NCBI GenBank assembly: GCA_018241505.1
Contig: JAFEDS010000009.1
Location: 372,001 to 436,000 of the forward strand
Reading direction: 5' to 3'
Origin: Pseudomonadota bacterium
GTDB lineage: Bacteria; Pseudomonadota; Gammaproteobacteria; Steroidobacterales; Steroidobacteraceae
DNA length: 64,000 bases
In this document: positions 1 to 8,186 of the stretch, piece by piece
Layout: each line of letters opens with the position of its first letter
How positions within the stretch are numbered: position 1 is the stretch's first letter
Notes under the pieces: generated by a model
What the model was told of the DNA's origin: nothing
Databases searched by the model: none
What the model saw: only the letters and a program-made list of their open reading frames with translations
Program-made: the position numbers and the translations under genes

Positions 1-1
1 T

Positions 2-64
2 ACAACCTATCAGCCACCGCGCACCTACGGCTTGACCGTCCGCTGGCGCTTTACGGGCGAGTGA
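2..64 (+). CDS. C-terminal end of a TonB-dependent receptor (partial)
   Basis: The window opens inside a reading frame that ends at TGA 62-64. Its last residues (RTYGLTVRWRFTGE) have the pattern that closes TonB-dependent outer-membrane receptor barrels: an R-T-[YF]-G-[LV] strand leading to alternating hydrophobic and aromatic residues. The three complete receptors in this window end in comparable strands. Only about 20 residues are visible, so the family call rests on this C-terminal signature and on location just ahead of a secreted protein and an MFS transporter. Confidence 0.65.
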   Translation, partial: TTYQPPRTYGLTVRWRFTGE

Positions 65-110
65 AGAATACCTGGGCAAGCCGGCTATCACGCGATTGTT
101 GGAGGTAATC

Positions 111-1808
111 ATGAGGGACTCTATGTTGGTACGCGGGACGTCCATTGTGACTGCTGCCATGGTTCTGGGGTTGATGCAGGCACCGTGTGCGTCCGCGCAG
201 GCGCCGCGCAGCGGGCTCAACCTGCACGCGCCCGACCTGCCGCCTCCGGCCAATGAGCCCAGAGTCTATCTGCCGGGCGAGCCGCAGCCACCCGATCCGG
301 GCACCTTCGGCTATGACCCGGCGACCGGCCGCTACAAAGACCCGGCCATGACACCGGATGCCTTTGGGACTCACCCGTTCGCAGGCAGCCTCCCGTATCT
401 CGATCTGAATACATATTCGAGCAACGTCAAGGTCGAAGCGTTCAATCCACATCTGCCGGGAGCCGGCCACACCTGGCAGACCTCCCTGGACTGGAAGGGC
501 AGACGGTATCTGTATGACTACTACAGGACAACCTACACCGTCTTCGACATTACCGATCCGCACGCCATCAAGGAGATCGCTCACAAGGAGTTCAAGATCA
601 CGGATGGCGACTTCGGGCCGTTCACCGTCAAATACAATAAAAAACTCAACAAGCTGCTGGCAGTGCAGTGCTATGAGACGCCCCGCTACGGCATCATCCA
701 GAACAAGTACCTGCACCCGGAGCAGGTACAGATCATCCGTCAAATGAAGATGTTGCGGGGTTTTCGCTTCTATGAAGTGACCGGGCCGGTATTCACGGAC
801 TGGAAGGTGCTGTCAGAAACCTCCCTCGACCCATACCACTCGCCACAGACTCAACCCCAACAGGGCTCCGGCTGCCTGGATATTCCGGTCTACAACGGCG
901 ACAAGTACCTCTTTGTCGCCGGCGCCCCGGACGATACTTTTGCCAATACGGAGTACAAGACGTACCTGTATGCCGGCGGACAGCTAGCCTATGACGTGTC
1001 CGATCCGGTGCACCCGAAGTTGTTGTCGATGTGGTGGGCTCCGGGGTCGCGTCTCGATGAAGCGGCGGAGTATCGGAAGAATCCGCGCGCGGGTAACAAG
1101 ACCTCCTGGATGGGGGCGCGCATGCCGCTGTTTATTCCCAAGCCCGCCGAGCAGGGCGGTAAGTACGGCTACGCGGCGATGGGCGGCTTCGGCTTCTTTG
1201 TTGTCGACATCTCCGACCCGGCGCAAATGCATGCGGTTGCTCATCTGGACATGCCGGTCAGTGTGACCGGCACCGAGGGTGACAATATCGATGTCTCCAA
1301 GGTCGAAACGACCGGAATGGTTTACTACAGCGGCTACCCGATGTCCGAAGACTGTTACGAGCCGTACAAGGACATCTACACGATTGATGTGCACGATCCG
1401 CTGCATCCCAAGATCGTGAATACGCTACCGCGTCCCCGGCCTCCAGCCGATGCACCGTTTACTGACTTCTGCCAGCGTCGCGGCAGCTTCGGTCCCAAGC
1501 GCAGCGGCTACGCGATGATCAACACCGGCGCACCTAGTCAGCGTTACATGCCGTATTCGTTCTATAACGCCGGTATGCAGATCTTCGACGTCAGCAATGC
1601 CGAAAAGCCAACCATCGCAGGTTACTTCGTACCCCCCATGACGGGTCCCAATGTCGCGCCTTACTCGGATCACGTGCGCGCCGTGGCCAACCCGGTTCAT
1701 AGCATCTACGTTGAGTGGGACCGCAATCTCATCTGGGTCTTCACCAACCACGGATTCTACGTTCTCTCGAGCACGCTGCTGGGACCCCCCAGGTTCTCCA
1801 TTCACTGA
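111..1808 (+). CDS. Secreted LVIVD-repeat beta-propeller protein (copy 1)
   Basis: This 565-residue protein starts at ATG 111, five bases after GGAGG (101-105). The upstream TTG at 96 lacks a ribosome site. A signal peptide ends near residue 29 (CASA/QA), so the product is exported. Several LVIVD-type blade motifs, each an aliphatic strand followed by D-[VI]-[ST/H]-D-P, lie near residues 143, 292, 363, 422 and 488, as in periplasmic or surface beta-propellers of unknown function. The segment TDFCQRRGSFGPKR is also found in the second copy at 3197-4954, so the two are paralogs. It is followed 8 bases later by an MFS gene, so probably co-transcribed. No catalytic motif is recognised. A role in binding or processing the substrate of this island is inference. 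Confidence 0.85.
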   Translation: MRDSMLVRGTSIVTAAMVLGLMQAPCASAQAPRSGLNLHAPDLPPPANEPRVYLPGEPQPPDPGTFGYDPATGRYKDPAMTPDAFGTHPFAGSLPYLDLNTYSSNVKVEAFNPHLPGAGHTWQTSLDWKGRRYLYDYYRTTYTVFDITDPHAIKEIAHKEFKITDGDFGPFTVKYNKKLNKLLAVQCYETPRYGIIQNKYLHPEQVQIIRQMKMLRGFRFYEVTGPVFTDWKVLSETSLDPYHSPQTQPQQGSGCLDIPVYNGDKYLFVAGAPDDTFANTEYKTYLYAGGQLAYDVSDPVHPKLLSMWWAPGSRLDEAAEYRKNPRAGNKTSWMGARMPLFIPKPAEQGGKYGYAAMGGFGFFVVDISDPAQMHAVAHLDMPVSVTGTEGDNIDVSKVETTGMVYYSGYPMSEDCYEPYKDIYTIDVHDPLHPKIVNTLPRPRPPADAPFTDFCQRRGSFGPKRSGYAMINTGAPSQRYMPYSFYNAGMQIFDVSNAEKPTIAGYFVPPMTGPNVAPYSDHVRAVANPVHSIYVEWDRNLIWVFTNHGFYVLSSTLLGPPRFSIH

Positions 1809-1816
1809 GAGCCTCA

Positions 1817-3115
1817 GTGAACAACTCAGGGCGAGCATGGTATGTCGTCGGCGTGCTCATGCTCGCCTATACGCTGTCATTCATTGATCGTCAGATCCTG
1901 AGTCTGCTGGTACAGCCGATCAAGGCAGAGCTCGCTGTCTCGGACACCCAGATAGGATTGCTCCAGGGTCTGGCGTTTGCACTCTTCTATACGGTGCTGG
2001 GCCTGCCGATGGGCTGGGTCGTCGATCGTTTCAGCCGGCGCAACCTGATAGTCGCTGGTGTTGCGTTGTGGAGTGTGATGACCGCCGTTTGCGGAGTCGC
2101 GCGCGGCTTCAGCGCGTTGTTTCTGGCGCGCGTTGGAGTAGGGGTAGGCGAGGCGACATTGTCGCCTGCTGCGTTGTCGATGATCAGTGACTCCTTCCCG
2201 AGAGAGCGCCTCGCTACCGCAATCAGCGTGTATTCCATGGGCGTTTTTGTGGGCTCGGGACTTGCCTTCCTCGTGGGAGGTCTGGTCATCACAGCCGTCA
2301 GCCATCACTCGCCAGTCGCGATTCCGCTGTTGGGGCCAATAGCGCCCTGGCGGCTCACGTTCATAGTCGTTGGAGCCCTGGGCCTTGGAGCCGTTGTGTT
2401 GGTTGCAACTTTGCAGGAGCCGTCTCGCACAAGCGTCCTGTTAGGGGTGGACGAGCGTCCGGCCGCCCTCACGATCAGGCAGTCGCTGCATGAAATCCGC
2501 CTGCGTTGGCGTCCCATCGCGGCAATCGCGGCCGGGATGGCCTGCCATGCGATCTGCATGTACGGCCTGTTCGCGTGGCTGCCGACATTCTTCGTGCGGC
2601 GTTATGCGTGGACGGCGGGTGAGGCCGGCCCCGCGCTGGGCCTGATTGTTCTGGTGTTCGGATGTGCAGGGATGTACGCAGGCGGGCGGCTATGCGATCG
2701 CTGGTATGGCCGAGGCATTTACTTTGCGCCCCTGCGAGTTGGAGTCGTGGGTATGGTCGTTGCCGGAATCGCACTCGTGACGAGCGTCATGCTCCGGCAA
2801 CCGTTGCTCTCACTCGCGCTGGTGGTGCCGGCCATGTTTGGTTTGGCAGCTCCGATCGGCAGCCTGTTCGCAGCCCTGCAGATGATTCTGCCGAATCAGG
2901 TGCGGGGCCAGGTGTCGGCGCTCTACCTGTTTACCATCAGTCTGGTCGGCATCAGCCTGGGGCCCCTTTTGCCCGCGCTCTTGAGTGACCACGTCTTCCA
3001 GGACCCGGCTCGTATCGGCGATGCCCTCTCGATCACGGTAGCAGTCGCCTCCTTGTGCGCAGCTCTGGTGTTCCGATGGAGCTACCCGCTACTGGAAGCG
3101 CGCCCAGGCCCATAA
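1817..3115 (+). CDS. MFS transporter, spinster-like family
   Basis: A 12-helix major facilitator of about 432 residues. The N-terminal FIDRQILSLLVQPIK stretch in helix 1 and the loop DRFSRRN after helix 2 are typical of the spinster-like MFS group common in proteobacterial catabolic islands. I place the start at GTG 1817, 8 bases after the LVIVD stop. The open frame extends upstream to 1715, but that part lies inside the previous gene. The protein sits in the cytoplasmic membrane and probably moves a small organic acid or a breakdown product; the substrate cannot be read from sequence. A relative of the same broad type occurs at 34505-35788. Confidence 0.88.
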   Translation: MNNSGRAWYVVGVLMLAYTLSFIDRQILSLLVQPIKAELAVSDTQIGLLQGLAFALFYTVLGLPMGWVVDRFSRRNLIVAGVALWSVMTAVCGVARGFSALFLARVGVGVGEATLSPAALSMISDSFPRERLATAISVYSMGVFVGSGLAFLVGGLVITAVSHHSPVAIPLLGPIAPWRLTFIVVGALGLGAVVLVATLQEPSRTSVLLGVDERPAALTIRQSLHEIRLRWRPIAAIAAGMACHAICMYGLFAWLPTFFVRRYAWTAGEAGPALGLIVLVFGCAGMYAGGRLCDRWYGRGIYFAPLRVGVVGMVVAGIALVTSVMLRQPLLSLALVVPAMFGLAAPIGSLFAALQMILPNQVRGQVSALYLFTISLVGISLGPLLPALLSDHVFQDPARIGDALSITVAVASLCAALVFRWSYPLLEARPGP

Positions 3116-3151
3116 AGTGCACCATATAAATAATAAGAGCACATTATTACC

Positions 3152-3167
3152 AATATGTATACAATAT
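3152..3167. promoter_or_regulatory. TGTATACA operator (site A) before the second LVIVD gene
   Basis: The perfect palindrome TGTATACA (3156-3163) lies in AT-rich DNA 33 bases before the ATG at 3197. It fits the general GntR-family consensus yGTMKACr and matches the sites at 13648, 20472 and, with one change, 20391, 20452 and 21365. An in-frame ATG at 3155 lies inside it and is not the start, because a strong ribosome site precedes ATG 3197. The gntR gene at 19646-20338 is the natural candidate regulator. Confidence 0.6.
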
Positions 3168-3196
3168 GGGCACTGACCCTGGAGGGAGCGACATCA

Positions 3197-4954
3197 ATGC
3201 TCAGATCACGTGCAGCGGGAGCTCGTAAAGCAACCGGTATATGGATTTTCGCCCTGCTGGGCTTCGGTACGGCCGCGGCACAGTCCCCGAAGTTCGCTCC
3301 CGCCGGCGTCAATATCAAGGACGCCTACCTGACCGAGTGGCTCAACCTGACACCCGATCTGAAACCCCGGGATCTCGTTCCAGGTCAGGACTACGGCATG
3401 GACTCCGCTACCGGAAAATTCGTGTGGCCGAAGGCGAGCCCGGAAGTTCATGACGGCCGGAAGTTTCCCGGTGAGCTCAAAGAGTGGGACAAACATAGCT
3501 ATGCCAAGAACGTCGATGTCGTGGGTTTCTATCCCGGTGTCGGCTCGCCTTTCCATGCGTGGGCCAACGTGGCCGATTTCAACGGCCATCGCTACCTTTA
3601 CATCCACGACCGCGATTACCTGAGGATTCTGGATACGACAGATCCGCGTCATGCGCGCACCGTCTATTCAAAAGGGGCTGTCTGGGGGCCCAAAGGGCCG
3701 AGCGAGCCCTTCGACCCCAACACCGTACAAGACTACCTGGGAGGCGCTACGATCGCCTGGAGCCCGGTGCTGCATAAGCTGGTCCTGGTCGCATCCTACG
3801 AGATCGGCCGCTACGGCTTGATGACCGACAAGACGGTTCAACCCGACAAGGTTGCCGCCCAACGCCACTACAACTCCCTCAAAGGGTTCAAAGTGTTCGC
3901 CATGGACGGGCCGTTACCCAATCAATGGAAGCTGCTCGCGACCCGTACCACCGACTACCAACACCCGGACGCGCCGATCGGCCAACAGCAAGGCTCGGGC
4001 TCGCTGGATTCGCCCGCCTATTCCGGCGGCAAGTTCATGTTTCTGTCGTCAGCGCCGAATGACTCCTATGCCCTGACCGAATACCCGAACTACTTATATT
4101 CACCCGGCTACCAGGCGTGGGATATGTCCAACCCCGCCGACCCGAAGTTCCTCGCCCAAATCAGCGTGCCGGGCCAGATCATCGGCAACGAAGCGGATGA
4201 AACCGCCTATCTGATGAATCCGCGCGCCGGCAACCGGACCTCCTGGATGGGATCGCGCATGCCGCTGTTTCTGCCGAAGCCGGTGGAACAGGGCGGCAAG
4301 CTCGGCTTTGGCGCCCTCGGCGGTCTGGGACTGTATGTGTTTGATGTGTCCGATCCCACCCGGCCGCGCACGTTGGGCCATGTCAACACGCCGCCGCATT
4401 TCGCCGGCACGGAGTTCGACAATGCCGACGTGAGTCAATACGAGCGCACCGGTTACGTGTTCGCGAACGGTTATCCGATGAATCGCGACTGCTACGAGCC
4501 TTACAAGGACATTTTCATCATTGATGCGCGCGATCCCACCCAGCCAAAAGTCGTTGGGAGGTTTCCCCAGCCCACCCCACCGGCGGACGCCGGGTTTACC
4601 GACTTTTGCCAGCGCGGCGGCAACTTCGGGCCCAAGCGCTCCAACCAGATAGGGCAGCCGCAAGACTGGCGTCAGGGGATCGTTCCTTACGCGTTCTATA
4701 ACGCCGGCGTCCAGATCTTCGACGTGACGGATCCGGCACATCCCAAGATCACCGGCTACTACGTGCCCCGTCTCGCCGATACCAGCGAGTTGCCCAATTA
4801 CACGCTCGGCAAGGGTGTGTTAGCCATATTTACCGAATATGACCGCAACATCATCTGGGCATTCACCGAGAACGGCGCCTACGCGTTGTCCAGCTCCCTC
4901 CTGGGACCGCCGCAACTGGGTAAACCCACCCACCCTTGGCCGGCGCGAGAATGA
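3197..4954 (+). CDS. Secreted LVIVD-repeat beta-propeller protein (copy 2)
   Basis: 585 residues. ATG 3197 is preceded by GGAGGGAG (3181-3188), which decides the start against the ATG at 3155 that lies inside an operator. A signal peptide ends near residue 28 (TAAA/QS). Blade-like motifs (aliphatic run, D, then DP or NP) occur near residues 143, 305, 379, 438 and 504. It shares long conserved blocks with the copy at 111-1808 (for example CYEPYKDI, TDFCQR, MGSRMPLF). The stop overlaps the next gene's ATG (ATGA), so it leads an operon with the dehydrogenase, aldolase-fold and solute-binding genes downstream. Biochemical role unknown; being exported and under the same putative operator as kynU suggests it contacts the substrate outside the cytoplasm. 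Confidence 0.85.
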   Translation: MLRSRAAGARKATGIWIFALLGFGTAAAQSPKFAPAGVNIKDAYLTEWLNLTPDLKPRDLVPGQDYGMDSATGKFVWPKASPEVHDGRKFPGELKEWDKHSYAKNVDVVGFYPGVGSPFHAWANVADFNGHRYLYIHDRDYLRILDTTDPRHARTVYSKGAVWGPKGPSEPFDPNTVQDYLGGATIAWSPVLHKLVLVASYEIGRYGLMTDKTVQPDKVAAQRHYNSLKGFKVFAMDGPLPNQWKLLATRTTDYQHPDAPIGQQQGSGSLDSPAYSGGKFMFLSSAPNDSYALTEYPNYLYSPGYQAWDMSNPADPKFLAQISVPGQIIGNEADETAYLMNPRAGNRTSWMGSRMPLFLPKPVEQGGKLGFGALGGLGLYVFDVSDPTRPRTLGHVNTPPHFAGTEFDNADVSQYERTGYVFANGYPMNRDCYEPYKDIFIIDARDPTQPKVVGRFPQPTPPADAGFTDFCQRGGNFGPKRSNQIGQPQDWRQGIVPYAFYNAGVQIFDVTDPAHPKITGYYVPRLADTSELPNYTLGKGVLAIFTEYDRNIIWAFTENGAYALSSSLLGPPQLGKPTHPWPARE

Positions 4955-5883
4955 CGGTTCTGCTGTATGCCTGCTACGGCGTCGATTCCGCAGCGTGGCT
5001 CACCGCGCTGCGCAACGAGCTGCCGGAGATCGAGATTCGCGAGTCACTCGATCGAGGCTCGCCCAGCGAAATCGATTTCGCCTTCGTGTGGAAGTACCCA
5101 CCGGGTCTGCTGCGGCGCCTACCGAATTTGCGCGCGCTCTTCACTCTGGGTGCCGGTGTTGAATCGATCCTTGCGGATCCTGACTTGCCCGAGGACGTGC
5201 CGCTGGTGCGCATGGTCGATCCCGGACTGGCGATCGGCATGAACGAATTCGTTCTCATGCGGGTTCTGCACTACCACCGCGACATGCCCGAACACGAGCG
5301 CAGCCAGAGCGCCCGTCAGTGGGTGCGTCGCGTGCCGCCGCTGCCGCAGGACAGGCGCGTCGGCATCCTGGGTCTCGGAAAGCTGGGTGCCCTGTGCGCG
5401 CGCACTCTCGCGAACCTGGGATTTGATGTGGCGGGTTGGAGTCGGACACACAAGTCCCTTGATGGCATTGCAACGTTTACCGGCGCCGAGCAACTACCGG
5501 CACTGCTGAAGCGCAGCGAGATCCTCGTTTGTTTGCTTCCTCTAACACCCGACACGGACGGCATCATCAACCGCGAAACGCTGGCGCAGTTGCCTCGGGG
5601 CGCATTTGTCATCAACGTCGCGCGCGGACAGCATGTCGTCGATACCGATCTGATCGAAGCGCTCGACAGCGGTCAGATTGCGGGGGCGACTCTGGATGCA
5701 TTTCGAGTCGAGCCCCTGCCGGCCGAGCATCCCTTCTGGGCCCATCCGCGCATCACGGTCCTGCCTCATGTCGCAGCGATTACACAAGTGCAGACGGCCG
5801 CCCGAACCCTGGCAACCAACATCCGCTCGATTCTCGCCGGCCAGCCCGCGAATCACATTGTCGATCTCACTCGAGGCTATTGA
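4951..5883 (+). CDS. D-2-hydroxyacid dehydrogenase, GhrA-like (glyoxylate/hydroxypyruvate reductase type)
   Basis: 310 residues, the usual GhrA length. The NAD(P)-binding fold carries GILGLGKLG near residue 138. The conserved INVARG (catalytic Arg region, about residue 221), the DAF-x-VEPLP segment and LPHVAA with the catalytic His near residue 270 are all present. ATG 4951 overlaps the preceding stop (ATGA), implying translational coupling. The enzyme should reduce a 2-oxo acid, or oxidise the corresponding D-2-hydroxy acid, in the cytoplasm. In this island it could act on a 2-oxo acid released by one of the aldolase-fold enzymes next door, which is inference. Substrate not determined. Confidence 0.9.
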   Translation: MTVLLYACYGVDSAAWLTALRNELPEIEIRESLDRGSPSEIDFAFVWKYPPGLLRRLPNLRALFTLGAGVESILADPDLPEDVPLVRMVDPGLAIGMNEFVLMRVLHYHRDMPEHERSQSARQWVRRVPPLPQDRRVGILGLGKLGALCARTLANLGFDVAGWSRTHKSLDGIATFTGAEQLPALLKRSEILVCLLPLTPDTDGIINRETLAQLPRGAFVINVARGQHVVDTDLIEALDSGQIAGATLDAFRVEPLPAEHPFWAHPRITVLPHVAAITQVQTAARTLATNIRSILAGQPANHIVDLTRGY

Positions 5884-5884
5884 G

Positions 5885-6799
5885 ATGTCCAGCCCCTCAC
5901 AGCTTCACGGTGTCATTCCCGCGATGGTGACGCCGTTCGATGCGAACGAACGCATCGACTATGCCGCTCTCGAGGAGCACATCGAGTCCTACGTGGCGGC
6001 CGGTGTGCACGGCATTTCGGTCGCCGGCAGTCAGGGGGAGTTCTTTGCGCTCGAGCACGCCGAGCGGATCGACCTGGTGCGCCGGACGGTGCAGGCAGTT
6101 CGCGGTCGAGTCCCCGTTTATGCGGGAACTGGCGCGGTCACGACCCGGGAGTCCATCTCGCTGACGAAGGCCGCTGAGGCGGATGGCGCAGCGGTCGCGA
6201 TGATCATTACCCCGTACTTCGTTTCACCGAGCGCCGAGGAACTGATCGCACACTACACGGCGATTGCCAGAGCCACGAGCCTACCGGTCCTGCTGTACAA
6301 CAACCCACCTCGCACCGGTGGACTGAATGTCTTGCCGGCCACCCTGGCCGCGCTTTCGGCACAAACCAACATTGTCGGCATCAAGGACTCGAGCGGCGAT
6401 TTGAGTCAGATGGTGGATTATTTGACGGGGAGCGAGCAGCGTGCCCGCGTCTTCATCGGCCGTGACACACTCATTCTCGCCGGACTGCTGCATGGCGCCG
6501 CGGGTCCCATCTCGCCGGCCGCCAATGTCTTCCCACGAACCGTGGTCCGTCTGTACGAGGCGGTCAAAGCCAACCGACTGGACGAGGCGCGCCGGCTGTC
6601 CGATCTGCTGGCGCCTTTGCGGGCCGCCTGGGCCTGGGGCTCGTTTCCGGTGGTCATCAAGGAAGCGATGGAGCTGGTGGGGCGAAGAGCCGGGCCCACG
6701 AGGGCGCCGGTGCGAGCACTGTCAGCGGAAGTGCGTGCGCGCCTGCGGTGCATCGTGGAACAAATTCAAGTCGAAGAGACGGCGCACCGGGTGTCATGA
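5885..6799 (+). CDS. DHDPS/NAL-family class I aldolase or lyase (copy 1, canonical active site)
   Basis: 304 residues with a (beta/alpha)8 barrel of the dihydrodipicolinate synthase/N-acetylneuraminate lyase family. The Schiff-base lysine lies in VGIKDSSGD near residue 165 and the catalytic tyrosine in LLYNNPPRTG near residue 137, both canonical. The start ATG is one base after the previous stop (TGAGATG). Island location argues for a catabolic aldolase or hydratase-aldolase acting on a pyruvate-type adduct, not for lysine biosynthesis. The two other family members in this window (9675-10607 and 22957-23916) keep the lysine but not the tyrosine. Exact substrate unknown. Confidence 0.88.
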   Translation: MSSPSQLHGVIPAMVTPFDANERIDYAALEEHIESYVAAGVHGISVAGSQGEFFALEHAERIDLVRRTVQAVRGRVPVYAGTGAVTTRESISLTKAAEADGAAVAMIITPYFVSPSAEELIAHYTAIARATSLPVLLYNNPPRTGGLNVLPATLAALSAQTNIVGIKDSSGDLSQMVDYLTGSEQRARVFIGRDTLILAGLLHGAAGPISPAANVFPRTVVRLYEAVKANRLDEARRLSDLLAPLRAAWAWGSFPVVIKEAMELVGRRAGPTRAPVRALSAEVRARLRCIVEQIQVEETAHRVS

Positions 6800-7785
6800 G
6801 AGCGTTCATAGTCGCAGCTTTGCTCTTTGCAGGATTCGTCCCCGCGATAGCGCCGGCGGCCGCCTCCGCCGCGCTGCAGCCCGTTCGATACAACATGGGA
6901 TGGCTTCCACAAGGCAGTCAAGCCGGCGTCTTCATGGCCTGGAAAAACGGGCTATACGCCAAAGCCGGCCTCGACGTTTCCATCACCCGCGGCTATGGCG
7001 GGCTGCGCACAGTGAACGAAGTCGACCAGGGAATGTTTGATATCGGTTATGGAGACGCGCTCGCAGTGCTATTGAATCACCGGCGCGGCGGTCATGCGCG
7101 CTTGGTCGGCGTGCTCAACCAAACGCATCCAGGGGGATTGTGTTTCATCGCGGACCGGCACCGGATACGCCGTCCGCAGGATCTTGTCGGTCTCACTGTC
7201 GCCGGCGGTATCAGCTCACCGGTGCAGGTCATGTTACCGGCGTGGCTGGCAGGCAACGGCGTCGCGGCAGGCAAAGTGCGGTTGATTCAAATGGATCCAA
7301 CCGTCGTCGACGCTGCGCTGTTGACTGGAAAGGCGGATGCCGTCGAGTGCTGGCGGGGGAGCAACAAGTCTTTGCTCGCGGCTCGAGCCCGTAGCACTGG
7401 CCTCACCCTCGGCTGGCTCCAATATCAGCAATTCGGCGCCGACGTCTACGGCAACGGTTTTGTAGCCTCGCAAGACTTCATCCGCCAGCGGCCCGCGCTG
7501 CTGCGCTCGTTCCTGGCCGCGACGGCAGTCGGGTATCAGCTTGCGAGCCGGGACCCGTCAGGGGCCGCCGCAGTGATTCACGAGCGCTCCCCAGAGGCAG
7601 ACCCTGCGGTGCTCGAGGAGCAGGTACGCGACATCGTGACCCTCCTGCCACCGGGCGATCCAGTGCCGAACATCGGCCGAGTTGACCCCGCGCGTATCCA
7701 ACGAACACGCGATTTCTACGTGCATGCGCTGGGCCTTTCCGAGGCGCCTGCAGCGCAAGATCTCTACACAAATAACGGTGACTGA
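6796..7785 (+). CDS. ABC transporter substrate-binding protein, NMT1/THI5-like (copy 1)
   Basis: 329 residues. ATG 6796 overlaps the preceding stop (ATGA). A signal peptide ends near residue 26 (AAASA/AL), so it is a soluble periplasmic protein. WLPQGSQAGVF followed by GGLRTVNEVDQGMFDIGYGD is the N-lobe signature of NMT1/TauA-like binding proteins. It is a clear paralog of the lipoprotein at 16632-17675, with which it shares NEVDQGMF and the AECWR/VECWR segment. No permease or ATPase lies beside it; the only such pair is at 14531-16083, so both binding proteins may feed one importer. The likely ligand is an aromatic or heterocyclic amine, by context only. Confidence 0.87.
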   Translation: MRAFIVAALLFAGFVPAIAPAAASAALQPVRYNMGWLPQGSQAGVFMAWKNGLYAKAGLDVSITRGYGGLRTVNEVDQGMFDIGYGDALAVLLNHRRGGHARLVGVLNQTHPGGLCFIADRHRIRRPQDLVGLTVAGGISSPVQVMLPAWLAGNGVAAGKVRLIQMDPTVVDAALLTGKADAVECWRGSNKSLLAARARSTGLTLGWLQYQQFGADVYGNGFVASQDFIRQRPALLRSFLAATAVGYQLASRDPSGAAAVIHERSPEADPAVLEEQVRDIVTLLPPGDPVPNIGRVDPARIQRTRDFYVHALGLSEAPAAQDLYTNNGD

Positions 7786-8186
7786 TGCCAAAACTGCGAC
7801 ATATCGCGCTATCCGTTCCCGATCCGGACAAGGCCGCGGCCTTCTACCAAAAGGCGTTCGGTCTGCGGCGAGTCGGTAGCACCAACTCGCCGCTCGCCAC
7901 CGGGGTCTATTTGTCCGACGGTGTGATCAACATTGCGCTGCTCAAATACAAGACCGACGAGGCGGCAGGCAAAGAACGTGGCAAAAGTTACGTCGGCGTG
8001 CATCACTTCGGGTTTGTTGTGGAGGACCTGGAGGCCACGAGCAAGCTCGTGGAGGCCTGCGGCGGCCAGTTCTTTCTGGATTTGCCTGCTTCGCGAGATA
8101 CACTCTACTACGAGCGCAAATATCGCGACCCTGATGGGATCATCTTTGACATCTCGCACCACGGTTGGGGGGTCGGCGAGGAATGA
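7785..8186 (+). CDS. VOC-family protein (glyoxalase/extradiol dioxygenase fold), copy 1
   Basis: 133 residues, starting in a TGATG overlap with the binding-protein gene. One vicinal-oxygen-chelate module: LRHIALSVPDPDKAAAFY at the N terminus, VGVHHFGFVVEDLEAT in the middle and DPDGIIFDIS at the end. The histidine in LRHIAL and the one in VHHFGF are candidate metal ligands. The third ligand position reads D rather than the usual E. The nearest relative in the window is the VOC gene at 17700-18131, which also shares YLSDGVIN. Both sit beside an NMT1-type binding protein. The reaction could be isomerisation, ring opening or lyase chemistry; the sequence does not decide. Confidence 0.85.
   Translation: MPKLRHIALSVPDPDKAAAFYQKAFGLRRVGSTNSPLATGVYLSDGVINIALLKYKTDEAAGKERGKSYVGVHHFGFVVEDLEATSKLVEACGGQFFLDLPASRDTLYYERKYRDPDGIIFDISHHGWGVGEE

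Noticed and set aside
3155-3196. In-frame ATG at 3155 as start of the second LVIVD gene
   Set aside because: The codon lies inside the TGTATACA operator and has no ribosome site, whereas GGAGGGAG precedes ATG 3197, which also gives a proper signal peptide.
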